NCBI GenBank assembly: GCA_963556255.1 | Contig: OY744607.1 | Location: 47,647,437 to 47,711,436, forward strand | From: Allolobophora icterica | Lineage: Eukaryota; Annelida; Clitellata; Crassiclitellata; Lumbricidae | DNA: 64,000 nucleotides | Direction of reading: 5' to 3' | Shown here: piece after piece, positions 35,101-46,794 of the stretch | Layout of the letters: every line of letters begins with the position of its first letter | Numbering within the stretch: position 1 is the first letter of the stretch | Made by a program: the position numbers and the translations under genes | Notes under the pieces: generated by a model | Databases searched by the model: none | What the model was told of the DNA's origin: nothing | What the model saw: only the letters and a program-made list of their open reading frames with translations

Positions 35101-36205
35101 AAATGGAGGGTAGGAGGAAGAGAGGAAATGGAGGGTTGGAGGAAGAGAGGAAATGGAGGGTTGGAGGAAGAGAGGAAATGGAGGGTTGGAGGAAGAGAGG
35201 AAATGCAGGGTTGGAGGATGAGAGGAAATGGAGGGTAGGAGGAAGAGAGGAAATGGAGGGTTGGAGGAAGAGAGGAAATGGAGGGTTGGAGGAAGAGAGG
35301 AAATGGAGGGTTGGAGGAAGAGAGGAAATGGAGGGTTGGAGGAAGAGAGGAAATGGAGGGTTGGAGGAAGAGAGGAAATGGAGGGTTGGAGGAAGAGAGG
35401 AAATGGAGGGTTGGAGGAAGAGAGGAAATGGATGGTAGGAGGAAGAGAGGAAATGGATGGTAGGAGGAAGAGAGGAAATGGAGGGTTGGAGGAAGAGAGG
35501 AAATGCAGGGTTGGAGGATGAGAGGAAATGGAGGGTAGGAGGAAGAGAGGAAATGGAGGGTTGGATGAAGAGAGGAAATGGAGGGTAGGAGGAAGAGAGC
35601 AAATGGAGGGTAGGAGGAAGAGAGGAAATGGAGGGTTGGAGGAAGAGAGGAAATGGAGGGTTGGAGGAAGAGAGGAAATGGAGGGTTGGAGGAAGAGAGG
35701 AAATGGAGGGTTGGAGGAGGAGAGGAAATGGAGGGTAGGAGGAAGAGAGGAAATGGAGGGTTGGAGGAAGAGAGGAAATGGAGGGTTGGAGGAAGAGAGG
35801 AAATGGAGGGTTGGAGGAAGAGAGGAAATGCAGGGTTGGAGGATGAGAGGAAATGGAGGGTAGGAGGAAGAGAGGAAATGGAGGGTTGGATGAAGAGAGG
35901 AAATGGAGGGTAGGAGGAAGAGAGCAAATGGAGGGTAGGAGGAAGAGAGGAAATGGAGGGTTGGAGGAAGAGAGGAAATGGAGGGTTGGAGGAAGAGAGG
36001 AAATGGAGGGTTGGAGGAAGAGAGGAAATGGAGGGTTGGAGGAGGAGAGGAAATGGAGGGTAGGAGGAAGAGAGGAAATGAAGGGTTGGAGGAAGAGAGG
36101 AAATGGAGGGTTGGAGGAAGAGAGGAAATGGAGGGTAGGAGGAAGAGAGGAAATGGATGGTAGGAGGAAGAGAGGAAATGGAGGGTTGGAGGAAGAGAGG
36201 AAACG
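32143..36205. repeat. 25 bp G-rich minisatellite, about 162 copies
   Basis: The unit is AGGAAATGGAGGGTTGGAGG plus AAGAG. Variants (GAGCAAATG, GGGTAGGAGG, GGATGAG, TGGATGAAG) are scattered. In the right third (about 34555-36180) they form a higher-order unit of 12-13 monomers: the TGCAGGG variant stands at 34881, 35206, 35506 and 35831, spacings of 325, 300 and 325 bp. GGAGGGTTGGAGG gives four short G runs. Because 25 is not a multiple of 3, a 75 bp period yields 25-residue Ser/Pro/Leu repeats, and all reverse frames stay open over up to 1080 codons. These are not credible genes. Confidence 0.97.
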
Positions 36206-36239
36206 GAGGGAGGAAGGAAGTGGGATCGGAATGAAGTCG

Positions 36240-36560
36240 GATTTGTAGGTTCAGTGCTTGTGTTTCTTGTCTTTAATCGTCCTCATTCCGACGATTGGCC
36301 ACAGCATGGACAATTTTTTTCCACCCACTTTTGTTTCCTGTCTGTTACCATAATGGGGCGAACGATGATCCAGTCCTAGACTTTATCAAGCCATCCCATT
36401 TTCGGTCTTTCCTGATCTCTTAATCCTGGGATTGTGCTCTGGATTATCTCTTTCTCCAGAAATCTCCACTCTTCTCCAACACATGCCTGAAATATGAAGC
36501 TTCTGCTGAGCTAATCCAAGGAGACTTATTTCTACTCCAGCGGTCTCCAACACCGACTCG
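36240..36560 (-). pseudogene. LINE C-terminal relic abutting the minisatellite
   Basis: On the minus strand, frames give IIQSTIPGLRDQERPKMGWLD and, after a frameshift, TDRKQKWVEK, matching the RGRP..W-D and TDRKKWRKIVHAVANRR end of endonuclease-RT LINE proteins. The 3' end lies at the edge of the 25 bp array. Confidence 0.6.
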
Positions 36561-36805
36561 CTCGTCTTCCTCGAAGTTCATGATTCCCCGAGGATCTGCT
36601 GCATAGGCCTACACTGCATTTCAATGCGACTTCCTTTTATTTGACAACCTCACAAGCTTCGACAATTCTTGTATTATTATTGTGCTTAAGATTTCAAAGA
36701 ATGTTCTTTACAATGTCGTAAAAATAACTTTCTTCTGTATCTGTAGTTTATGGCGCTTGATGTCATTGTGAGTAGCCCTAAAGCGTCACATTGTGACTTG
36801 AATTA
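36561..36805. other. Unique intergenic sequence
   Basis: No feature recognised. Confidence 0.5.
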
Positions 36806-37422
36806 AAGTGCGACTGTACGTTACAACCGGAAAAACGTACCCGTACCGTACATGCGCTATCGAAAAATAACGTACGCGTACGTTAAAAATGCCACAAGTT
36901 TATCTGATCATTCACAAAGAGCCTCAGTATAACTATAGTCTTATAACGTACGCGTACCGTACGCGTACGTCAAAAAATGATCAGTTTAGCTCTACAATAT
37001 TAGTCTTCCCATACGCAGGCCTAATTATTTATGAACGGTACCGAAGTTTAGTAGGCCTATTGCCAATAAAATGACCACTGGCAATGGCCATCCTATAAAG
37101 TGTGCCGTAAAGTCTTAATTATCTTCATATTAATTATACATTAGACAGAATATTAGCAATTTGGAATTCAAAAGTTTTTAAGTAGAGTCTAGAGATAATT
37201 GAACAGGCTGAGAACAGCTGATGTACGTAATGATTATAATTGTTTAGGACCGTCAATCGCCAACTATTATTGACTTTTCTTGTGCATAATGTTACGTAGC
37301 CTACTTTATTTTCGTCATGAACTGATGTCAACGTACGCCAACGTACGGCAAAATAACGTATGCGTACCGTACGTGCGTTATAGAAAAAAATAACGTACGT
37401 TCCGTACGTACGGTCGCACCTT
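36806..37422. mobile_element. TIR element rich in CGTACG palindromes
   Basis: The left end GTGCGACTGTACGTTA and right end ending CGTACGGTCGCAC are inverted partners. Subterminal zones carry repeated ACGTACGCGTACGTTA and CCGTACATGCGCTATCGAAA motifs in both orientations. No clean target duplication was found. It marks the left edge of duplication copy C. Confidence 0.6.
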
Positions 37423-38620
37423 GAAGGGGAAGCACGTGTCACAGGCGCATCTAGGCCTACTATAAAAATCTGCTATGTACGCCAACGGCAAAATATTGAT
37501 TCAGTTCCCTTAGTAACCGTCTCTGTACGCAAACACTTTTCTGGATGCAAAGAAGAAGTCTGAACAAAGCGGGAGACGGCATCAGGCACTGTAATCGTTG
37601 GTGGGGATATAATCTGAGGAGTGATCCCTCCACCGTGGCTTTAGAAGAACCGTGGAAGAACGTTACATGAGATGAGATAAGAAAAGTATGTGTTGTTTCA
37701 ATTTCTTATTCACCAGATGTCGAATGACGATTCACAGAATATACTGAGAGCTTTGCTAACGATGTATTCTTCTCATTCTCAAGACAAAGCATGAGACAGC
37801 ATCAGGCACTGTAATCGTTACTGTGAATAAAAATCTGAGAAATGATCCCCTCCAGTGTAGCTACGATTTGAGTTGCAGACGGAGTTTCCTTTAGCCAATC
37901 AAAGCATTAATAAACGTAACTGTATTTAAACAGCTGCGTAGCGCTTCTCAAGAATCGTTCAGTTGCCTCATCTCTGGTTTTTCTGGCAACCGAACTCCGG
38001 TTTTCTCTTGACATCTCTGGTTAACCATTTTGACATGACGCAGCGCTTGTGAATACACATGTGCCATGCGCCTAGCTTTAGAGTAGCGCTTTATAATTGA
38101 GAGTACGATTACGTATTCGACTCTGAACCTATCTTTCAAAACATACAGAATAAAAAAACATGTCTTCAATTTATAAATAATTTTATTACACCAGAAAGGT
38201 AAAAGCCGCAGAGGCACAAAGCAAATTCAACAATGATCGAAAGAAAACTACACTGGCCGTTATTAAGAATTTAAACAGCGCCCATGTGTTGAGGACTAGA
38301 GTGGTTTCAGCTGTGAGCAGACATCATAATTATGTCATGCAGAATGGTTAATGTTAATGTTGTGGTGGGTGGAGAGTCTACGGCTTCAACAACTGGAACC
38401 GATTTAATCCCCTCTGCCTTTCGATTTTGATTTGACTAAGCGCCCGTAAATAATCTGGTTCCCGCGACTTCGCTATTTTGGACGATGCAGAAATTTTGAG
38501 ACTACGATTACGATTACGTAATCATTACTGTCATGTGCTATGGAGGCAGACAGGATCGGATTGGCATTTTGTAGGCCTGTTCCAAAATTGTATAGAAGGC
38601 CCCGATAATATATGTTCAAT

Positions 38621-38844
38621 CACTGGCGATCTTGTTTGGCAGGTGGGAGTGGGGGGGGGCACGGGACACTTTTGAACCGATCTGGTCAAAAATGAGGTGG
38701 AAAATGGTTTCACGCTCATTTGCGAAAAAAATTGTTGACCTTTTTTGGTGTTTCTTCAAAATTGAGGGGGGCAACTCTATAGTGTATCCTCGACTCTTAA
38801 AGATGGGGTCTTGTTCCCCTCGACCCTCCGGATCGCCGCCCATG
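38621..38844. mobile_element. Short non-autonomous hAT-like element (224 bp)
   Basis: A perfect 8 bp duplication TGTTCAAT flanks it (38613-38620 and 38845-38852). Ends CACTGGCGATC and GATCGCCGCCCATG are imperfect inverted repeats. G-runs lie near the left end. Confidence 0.8.
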
Positions 38845-39064
38845 TGTTCAATCAATAAGTGGTGACGAAATTTAAATTATAGCACAGATATCTATGAATT
38901 TATAACTGTTTACGACGTACTTTCATAATGGAAAACTGTTTACAATATCCTGAAAATTTAGCCGTTGCACAATTTCACACTCAATGTTCATAAGTGTTAA
39001 ATTTGTCAGTCTATCTTGTCTTTGAAACAATAGTTAACAATTTTAAGGCAGCATACTAATGCCA

Positions 39065-39170
39065 ATGGTAAATGTAAATGTAAATGTTAAATGTTCGCGA
39101 TTTTCTATAGCGACCGTATATGGCCTCGACCCTGCTCATTTTTCAATGAATTGATCTTCACCACCGCAGG
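39065..39170 (-). repeat. Dispersed repeat Y, second copy
   Basis: Same (TAAATG)n, CTATAGCGACCGTATATGG and TTTTTCAATGAATTGAT succession as at 6215-6320. Confidence 0.65.
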
Positions 39171-39358
39171 CCCCTTATTAATGACATGTTTGGTAGGCCT
39201 GGGTCCCGGGACCCAGTGGAACCATAGTTAATCCAGGCCTGGCTGCAGACAACTAGGTCGATGTGCGCAATGACGCCGTTTTGCAATATGGTGACTATTA
39301 CTCAACGTCACTATAGTATACGACAAGGCATAACAGACCATAGGCGTTCAACTGATAG

Positions 39359-39533
39359 CAGAGGCGGATCTACAGTTTTTTGGCCCTGAAGCTTGAACTG
39401 TTAGAATTTTTAAGCTGTGCCATCACTGCCATGTGCATTTTGCACAACAACCTACGGTCTGAGTCGCTTCTGCGGGCTGGGGAGGGGGCCCTGAAGCTTC
39501 AGCTTCATTAGATTTATAGTTGATCCGCCTCTG
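39359..39533. mobile_element. Short hAT-like TIR element (175 bp)
   Basis: Termini CAGAGGCGGATC and GATCCGCCTCTG are perfect inverted repeats, with CCTGAAGCTT in both halves. The expected 8 bp duplication is not evident (ACTGATAG versus TGGCACAG). Confidence 0.75.
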
Positions 39534-39964
39534 TGGCACAGTAGCCTATGTAACCTATGAATGCATGTGTGTATGCAATGCATGTATATTTAATGTATGT
39601 ATGTATGAATGTATGTAGCAGGACACTTTATATATAGCGCCTTTCAATTCCTCAATTCGAAGAGCAATGCTGAATAAGTAATAAAAGTAAATTAAATTAA
39701 AAATAATTACATTGAGTTAATCAAATGAGAAGTAAATTCTATAAGAAGAGTAAGACTATGTACATCGTTCTCAGTCTAAATGTTTCATCATCAGTGGTCT
39801 AAGTTATTCGACACTGGATGAGCTGAATAAGGCGCAACATAAATGTCCTATAAGATTAATGTAAGTAGTAACTTCCATAGCGCCCATGCATAATTTCTAA
39901 TATTGTGTACGGCTGTCTTACATAATAGATGGCCAATAATATTAGAAATTCGAGAATCTTAATT
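39534..39964. other. Intergenic sequence
   Basis: A short (GTAT)n tract at 39594-39616; otherwise unrecognised. Confidence 0.5.
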
Positions 39965-40215
39965 GTTTACCAAGACCTCGTAGTTTTATCTCAACGCAGG
40001 TTAACCACCGAAACCTTGTTGTAAAAATTCCGAAAACCCATTACGGAAAACCCTAAGTTTCAATAGCACTGAAGATCCAGGGCATGGTTAGCGTGTCCGT
40101 CCGTCCGTCCGTCTGTCCGTTCGTCTGTGTGAGCAACCATTGAACCTATACAGCCCATGCACACTCGTGACCCTGACTGGTTGCTTGTGTAATAACCATA
40201 TGGCTTATGCATTAC
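39965..40215 (-). repeat. Dispersed repeat Z, inverted copy
   Basis: Inverse of 19155-19440: GGTTAACCACCGAAACC, GAAGATCCAGGGCATGG, a GTCC run and GTAATAACCATATGGC. Confidence 0.7.
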
Positions 40216-40404
40216 CAAAGTCGAGATAACAACTTACGATTGGATTACCTATTGTATGCTATAGGCCTACAGGCGCCTATATCTAAACTTAGCACAAAGC
40301 TGGTTTGGGAAAATCCGTTTGTTTCGGAATTTTATAACCAGAGAAGGATATTCAGACAGATTATAAAAGGGCGAACCTTTTTCGGACTTGCATTTTACAG
40401 CAAT

Positions 40405-40485
40405 GGTTGGTGAAGTGAGGCAGACTCTCGTGGGTGAAGTGAGGCAAACTCTCGTGGGTGAATTGAGGCAAACTCTCGTCTTTAA
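40405..40485. repeat. 30 bp tandem repeat, three copies
   Basis: GTGAAGTGAGGCAAACTCTC recurs at about 30 bp spacing. Further on, 40640-40770 is a loose GAGACCAAGAC repeat. No gene is seen between 40216 and 41000. Confidence 0.75.
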
Positions 40486-42672
40486 CGGGTAAGTTTTAAG
40501 ATTCAAACAGTGATTAGTCAGTAGAAATGCTTTAGTTTCTTCCAGTAGCACATTATTATATAACTGAACCGTAGTAACATTGTCGTCTTTCACTTTCGTC
40601 GTCTTCCTTAAAGCCTTATCTTACGAGTGTTGTATGCAAGACCTAAAACTTCAAGGCCGAGACAAGACCAAGAGAGTGGAGTTCAAAGACTGAGACCAAG
40701 ACCTCTCCTGTTGGGTACCAAGACTGAGACCGAGACCAAGACACAAGTTCAAAGACATTACAAGACTGAGCCTTTTCAGAATTTATTCCAACGCATAAAA
40801 GAGACTAAATGCTAAAAAACAACTGACGTAGGCCTATAGGCAGCTATCGTTTTATCAGTTTTTCTTAAATACCATTACATTTTATGAATAATAGATACTT
40901 AAGCACAGATTAATTAAATGAATGATCTGTTCGTAAACAGTGAGAATGTCTGATTTTGTGAGTTGAAGAGTGAGAGTGTTTGATTTAGGCAGTTTAAGTG
41001 AGACTGTATAAGTTAGTGACTTGGAAAATGAGATAGCGAGTAATATTATTAATATTAGGTCTAGTAGCATTGACAGTTGATCGATTAGAAGAATGTTATG
41101 GCGCCTCAATCAGTGAGGATCCAGAGGGTCCAACCCACTCTTTCTGCACCTCTTAAATAACCACTAGGCTACGTGCTCCAAGTAATTATAAACCACATAA
41201 AGTTGGTAGAAAAAGAACTGTGAACCCTATGTTATTTTGGTTGCAGACTATTCAAAGCAATGCGCGGAAAAGGGCTATCCTACAGCAGAACCACAGTGCA
41301 TGTGCATACATCGGTGATAAAGCACCAACAAACAGGATCCAGTTTGACTTGGTCAACCTGCGTCCCTGGTCTTTCAAATCACCCATCATCGCATCGCAGC
41401 CTGATGCAGAGTTTGGGCCACTCGCTGGCAGAACTCTGCCCTGCTAGCAATTGTTGCTAGCGAGGTCATCTCGGGTTTTTTCAAGTGAGCGTACGGGGAG
41501 TTAGACATTCCCCGAGTATACGTCGAAACTTGGAATCCGGGAGACATCGGCGCTCGATGCATAGGTGTATGCACAACCATGATTTAAATTCTGCAAACAC
41601 GACGTAGCCAATCTTCTTCAGCCGTTGCTTCTCACGAAAGTGTCCGAATTATCTTCAAGACAGACAAGCCGACAATGTTTCTACAACACTGAAAGCAAGC
41701 AGTAAACAGCTCTCAGAATGCCGAAACTCACGAATATCTCCCAACGCGTAAGGTAATCGATCCGACAATGGGTATAAAACACTGGATCCGGGCAACATCG
41801 ACCCACAAAGCCATTGGTCTTGGACTGCATCAACCTCTTCCCGTAACTCGATTCACTAGCTGCTTGTCAAACGCCTAAGTATCAACATCGTCGTAAGAAC
41901 TATTCATTGTAAACCCGTGTTTTAACGCCAACAGGTAGACAGATACGTGTGTTCGATACAAAGCAGGCCACAATTAACTAAAGCGCTCCTGGCCATTGTA
42001 GGTATGTTTACTGACACAGTAGAAAGCCAAAATGTCATATAAGTTTGCATATAAGTGAAGCAAACGTAATTTAATCGCTTTCTATTTCTTGTAGAACTCT
42101 GCTTATTACGCTTATGAGAATTTAAACTTAATCAAGTATTGTGCTAATAAAATAAACCTATGCATTGATCATTTTGTGTTTATCGAGTTCACTTTAATTC
42201 GAGTTGAATCGACTTTGATTCGCCGGTGAATAAAAGCTGGTGAATAAGAGCTGGTCTCCTTGACGTGGCGCTGAGAAACTTAAGAGATTTACATCACTTT
42301 ATATTCAGTGGCGTAACAACCTAGTCGGGGGCCCTTGGAATTTTAAGTTTGGGGCCCTATTAGGCTATTTAGCAGTCATGGAAGTCCGCAAGAATTTTTG
42401 TTGGGAGGGGGAAAAATTTTTGTAGGGGCAATTTTTGTAGGCGGAAGCAAAATGACGTTTTTACATGCTATTTATAAACAGAGAACATGTGACAACTTTA
42501 AAAATAAATAATGGTCAAGGACTTACCTAAATAATTAAGTGCTTTTTCGAATTTAAAATCGTGTTGGTGCTTTTGTAATAATCATAATAATAAAAGGATT
42601 TTATTTGTGAAAAATATGCATAAAAGCCGGGGGCAAATGCCCCCTTGCCCCTAAGATCGATCATGTTAGCAG

Positions 42673-42910
42673 TCCCTTTCTAGCCGTGAGCATGAAGTGT
42701 TAGCGACTTCATTTTTCTTAGTCTCGGCATGTGAAAGCGGGTGGCCAGTCCTCTCCTCGCCGTCTCATCTTCCAACCGACAGTGCACGGCCAGTGTTCTC
42801 ATTACAGTTGAACTGGCTAGGACCGGGGCGCAGATAAGGCAGAAATCTCAAACCAAATTTCTGCCCTAGCGGGAATTTGAACCCCCACCTCTGTCAGTGT
42901 ATGTGCCATC
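42673..42910 (-). mobile_element. tRNA-derived SINE, family 2 (in hAT)
   Basis: The minus strand reads a tRNA-like GGGGGTTCAAATTCCCGC (B-box) followed by the body AACTGTAATGAGAAC, GGAAGATGAGACGGCG and GAAGTCGCTAACACTTC. The copy at 49110-49375 has the same order and a better A-box. Confidence 0.65.
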
Positions 42911-43059
42911 ATTATTGGGGGAGGGGGGAGGGGAAGGGGAAGAGGAGGGAGGGGTGGGAAGTTGCTCAATTGACTTCGGGGGATTGACGGCCCTTTAATA
43001 CAACAAAAACGTATTGGCCAAGTTGGCCTGCCGCTTACAGGCCTAGACTTGTTAGGCCT

Positions 43060-43451
43060 CATAGGCGTAGCTACATGGAGGCAAGAGGAGGCATTTGCTC
43101 CTCTTGCCTCCATGTAGCTACGCCTATGAGTGTTGTGAATTTTTAAATTTTCCATGGGTACACCCCAGCAGAGGTGGATTTTGCCTCCTCTTGATTTGAA
43201 GAAGAAAGTAAGTCTTGGAATGACATTGTGTTAACGACTAAAAAAAAGGTCATCAACTTTTTTCGTAACATAAATTGACATTTTTTGAAATTTTCAGAGC
43301 GAAATTCTGAAATTCTCAGAAGTTTTTGCGACCGCCCTTCGGACGCTGAGAAATTTCCCCCTCACCTCTGAAACAAGATCGCCGCCACTGCATACAAGTT
43401 TTGACAAGCATTAGTTGCCTCCTCTTGAATTGAAGTCTGGCTACGCCCCTG
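43060..43451. mobile_element. Nested TIR element (392 bp) with a terminal foldback
   Basis: The 8 bp duplication TTAGGCCT flanks it (43052-43059 and 43452-43459). Ends are CATAGGCGTAGC and GCTACGCCCCTG. The left terminal 31 bp is present twice head-to-head, forming a near-perfect hairpin at 43060-43132 (stem starting CATAGGCGTAGCTACATGG, loop about 6-10 nt). Confidence 0.9.
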
Positions 43452-43744
43452 TTAGGCCTACATGCTACATGCATACTAAAGCTAGTATACACTAAGACTG
43501 TAAATAACAGAATTGCATAATGAATGAAGAATCATGAACAGAGTAGGCCTGAACTACATGATACATCATGCACAGTGCAATAGTTAATAGGTTAGTAGGT
43601 TACCCTAATGTTCAAGTGAAATTGTCTTGAATTATAAAATAAAACAAAATGTATTGGTTTGCCGCCTATATTATGCTACTGCGTATACCTAGGCCTATAT
43701 ACACAGTCATGTAATGTAGATTGTAGTCTGTAGTTTTCAGAGAA

Positions 43745-43996
43745 TTACTTCATAATTTGGCTATTTACTGTTTGCAAATGAGTCGATCAAATCATCAATA
43801 TTCATTTATTTTTGCACATTCGTTTTCGATCGCAAAAAGAGCAAGACCACCAAGCTTGTTCTGTGAGAGAGTGGATCTAAGATGCGTCTTAATGATTTTC
43901 AATTTGGAGAAGGAGTGCTTCGCACTGGCGACGATGACTGGGAGAGTGGCAAACAGCACACAGGCAGTAGCAAATTCCTGGATATATATGACTTGA
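43745..43996 (-). pseudogene. hAT transposase C-terminal dimerisation region
   Basis: The minus strand reads QEFATACVLFATLPVIVASA, then KHSFSKLKIIKTHLRSTLSQ and LGGLALFC, the conserved hAT C-terminal dimerisation motif (LPV..ASAERSFSKLK.IK..LRS.M...RL..LALL). A stop follows near 43810. Scattered further pieces upstream on that strand (to about 44560) are too decayed to place. It belongs to the 2.37 kb hAT. Confidence 0.8.
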
Positions 43997-45214
43997 TGTG
44001 AGAGCTCAACATAAGTTCAGTATGTCCAACAGTTTTTTAATTTCAAGTTCCTTGCTGAACCCACGTCTGAAGAACCGCACCTCTGACATAATTAAAATTT
44101 GGTCCGATATCCGATGAATGTGTTTGCGGCAGCTTTGTTGCTGCTAATTCCAAATCATCATCGGATGAGTGCAGCAGAGATTTGGGATAAAGAAAGCTAA
44201 ACGCTGCAGGAACCATAACGCTGCCTTCAAAACAACTTTTAAGCTATGCCATTGCTGTGTCTACAATATCGAAAAATAAATGACTCTTGAAAGCTACTTC
44301 TGGATCTTTAAGACGTTCGTCACTGTACAGTTCAATAAAGGTTTTGCGCGTCTCTTTCTAATCTTCGGTGTAATCTGACATTGCTCTATAGACAGTATAG
44401 TAATGATAGTTTCCCACGAATCACGCACTTAAGTCAGTTCACCAAATGCCACGGAGAAGTCTAGTGTATTGCAACAGATAGGTCTATTTGGACTGATTGA
44501 AGTTCAGTAGATGCACTGTCGTTTGTCAGTAGGCCTATTATAACGTTAAGTCGTTCCCAAATGAGAATGAAGACTATGAACTTAAACTTTTTTAGTTAAC
44601 AAACTTGGGGGCCCTTGCGACCTCGGTCTCCCTGGACTTTGTCCACCCTCGTTTTATGGTTGTTACGCCACTGTTTATATTACATTTGGAAATGATTAAG
44701 GAACTATTCTCTATAGGAACTAGAAAATGTTTCTAAGTCTGCAGAAATTGTGGCTTTAGAGCTGCTCACGACACATCGAAGTAAATATCTCAGTGGACCG
44801 TAAATCAATTCTTTGTTGAACTGAACTGAGCTGAAGTTGCTTTTAATTCGGCAACATTTAAAATTATGACCGATTGCATCAAAAACTAAGTACCACCAAA
44901 CTGATAGGCAAATTGTGTAAGTTATAATTAAGTTGGCCTGCCTTTCTGCATGTCGGACTGTCCATCAGTCGGATCGTCTGTCTGTCTGTCTGTCTGTTTC
45001 CCTGTCTGTAAGTCTGTCCATCTGTGTGTCTGTCTGTCTTCAAAGATCTTTTGCTCTGTTAATAGTCTCGATGGGTTCCAAAAAAATCCTTACAGAGTAA
45101 TTAATAAGACACTCGTGTTAAGAACAACTGACAACTTCTACAGCAAAGGGATTCGTCCGAGGTTATTGAGTAGCCTACGAATTATAGTTACTAAACCATT
45201 AAAAACAGACAAAA

Positions 45215-45837
45215 GATGTTAGGTTTTCGAAATATTTATTGAAACAATTGTTGCAGATGAACGGAAAACGCCAATCCCTTTCCAAGGACAGATCGATAGC
45301 TAACATTTTTTACAGCAGTATGCGCTCCGGTACTCTCGCCCCCAGCCGTAGCCGGGACGAGTTTCGAACGTTTTCACAAGGCCAGCCCAACAAGTAAACC
45401 CGAGCGAAACTCCGCACGAGTTTAGGAGGTTTTTAGTTTTTAGTGATTCGGTGTTTTCATGCTGAGGACCACCATCACACACCCAACCATAAGTGTAAGC
45501 CATCGACCGTAAATTTTGAACTTTTATGCGTGTCCATTCTCTTTGAACCATGCCATGTTGCAATACTAATTTATGTTGACTGCTAATTAATGAATGTTAA
45601 TCAAGACATCCTGTTGATGAGAGTAGCAGTGATCGGTCTGTTTATGAGGGAAGCACTGCGAATGTTTTATGAGGATTTTGTTCGTAGGGATGAGCGTTTG
45701 AGATCCAGTGCAGCCGTCTTATTCTTGTTGGGACGGGTTGACAGTCGAAACAAGAAGCGACCAGCAATGATCAACAGCAACAAAAGCCTCCTCTGCCTCC
45801 TCCTCCATTGTCCATCTTCATCTCTTCTGAATTTAAC
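45215..45837 (-). ncRNA. Terminal exon of duplicated transcription unit, copy B
   Basis: Acceptor CCTCTGCTTTACAG ends at 45838 on the minus strand; an AATAAA signal lies at complement 45235-45240. In the frame corresponding to D's ORF, B is open from the exon start and reads WRRRQRRLLLLLIIAG to a KSS-stop, but has no ATG there (AGG instead). A short alternative frame starts MEEEAEEAF and stops after SQQE. Differences from A within the hydrophobic block are synonymous (CTT/CTG, TTA/CTA), while flanking codons vary. The 3' part (45300-45560) shows no conserved frame and is likely untranslated. Confidence 0.5.
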
Positions 45838-46639
45838 CTGTAAAGCAGAGGAAACAAAAGGCATTCTGCGATTATAATTACAATTAATTTTAATTAGTAA
45901 TGTCTATGTCTATATTGTCTAATGCACGAGGCAGCAACCGATTGCGCACCGAAACCAATCCCTAATCACGTCCATACCTAGAAGAGCAATCCGTAAGACA
46001 GACAGGCAGCCTATGGTGGAAATCAAATTGAGAAAAGGTAAGTCTTAAGTTTTGAACGAAATGGCCTAACCGTCTGAACAGTAGATGAACTGACAAAAGC
46101 GACTGAGCTTAACATAGCAACTGGTTTTTCCTGCTCGTCTCTCAATGTATAAAATCTAAATACGAGGTAATTGGTTAATACGGGTCAGTTGAAATAACAA
46201 CTACTGCACACCACTATCGAAGCTCCTGAAAAATCTCTGCTATTCCGTCCATGTAACTGAACATAACATATAGCGTCTATCAAGAGCATAACAAATGCGC
46301 TGAAATTCTTTTAATTAATGCCGTTGAATAATTTGGGGTACGGATATAATACAAGAGATTTGTTAGTGTCGTAACGAACAGTCATTAAAAAAACTCTCGG
46401 TGATTTAGACTTCTAGTCTTGTACTAATCAAAACGTGGAAGTCCTAGTTGCATTGTTTGTGCATTTATAAAGTCCTCTAACGACTGAAGTCGAATAGCTG
46501 AAGCTAATCAATGGCAGAGTTATTCATAAGATTTCTTTGGCTATCTTCTCAGTAATATTCCCTCTTTAATTAATACTGTTGAGTGCTCTGTTAAATTTAT
46601 GACATGGATCAAATTAATTAAAAACTTAGGCTTACTCAC

Positions 46640-46731
46640 CTCGAGTCTTGATCTTTACCAACGTCACATTTTCACATCACCCCCTTCCATCAAAACCCCT
46701 TCCCTCCTTGGCAGAGACACGGCTGCTCCAC
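46640..46731 (-). ncRNA. Second exon of duplicated unit, copy B (92 nt)
   Basis: Acceptor TTATTATTGCAG and donor CTCGAG|GTGAGTAAG, the same positions and length as in copy A. The ATG of A is GTG. Confidence 0.55.
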
Positions 46732-46794
46732 CTGCAATAATAATAATCACTGGCGTAAACTTGTCCAAAATATGGGGGGACATGGGGTCTGGAC

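Larger units (their letters stand above)
37430..39330. repeat. Segmental duplication, partial copy C
   Basis: 37430-38420 matches copy A 30950-31740 (GTAACAGGCGCATCTAGG-type start, GGCACTGTAATCGTTAGTG, the L2-like tail, then GCTGTGAGCAGACAT and GGTGGGTGG). 39240-39330 continues the match (CAGACAACTAGGTCGATG). The intervening 38420-39240 is inserted repeats. The promoter and exons of the unit are not present in this copy. Confidence 0.75.
42306..44673 (-). mobile_element. hAT element, 2368 bp, inserted in copy B
   Basis: Perfect 8 bp duplication TTTATATT (42298-42305 and 44674-44681) and perfect 16 bp termini CAGTGGCGTAACAACC and GGTTGTTACGCCACTG. Copy A (26290-26310, CACTTTACATTACATTTGG) is the uninterrupted target. 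It carries a degraded transposase on the minus strand, a nested SINE-like segment and a nested 392 bp element. Confidence 0.96.

Noticed and set aside
32074..35927. Open frames of 717, 1080, 630 and 394 codons on the minus strand encoding Ser/Pro/Leu repeats
   Set aside because: They follow entirely from a stop-free 25 bp tandem repeat; all three reverse frames stay open and there is no start context, signal or non-repeat domain.
45300..45563. 87-codon minus-strand frame in unit B with several Cys and Trp
   Set aside because: The corresponding sequence in copy A is frameshifted with stops, so it is likely 3' untranslated sequence.
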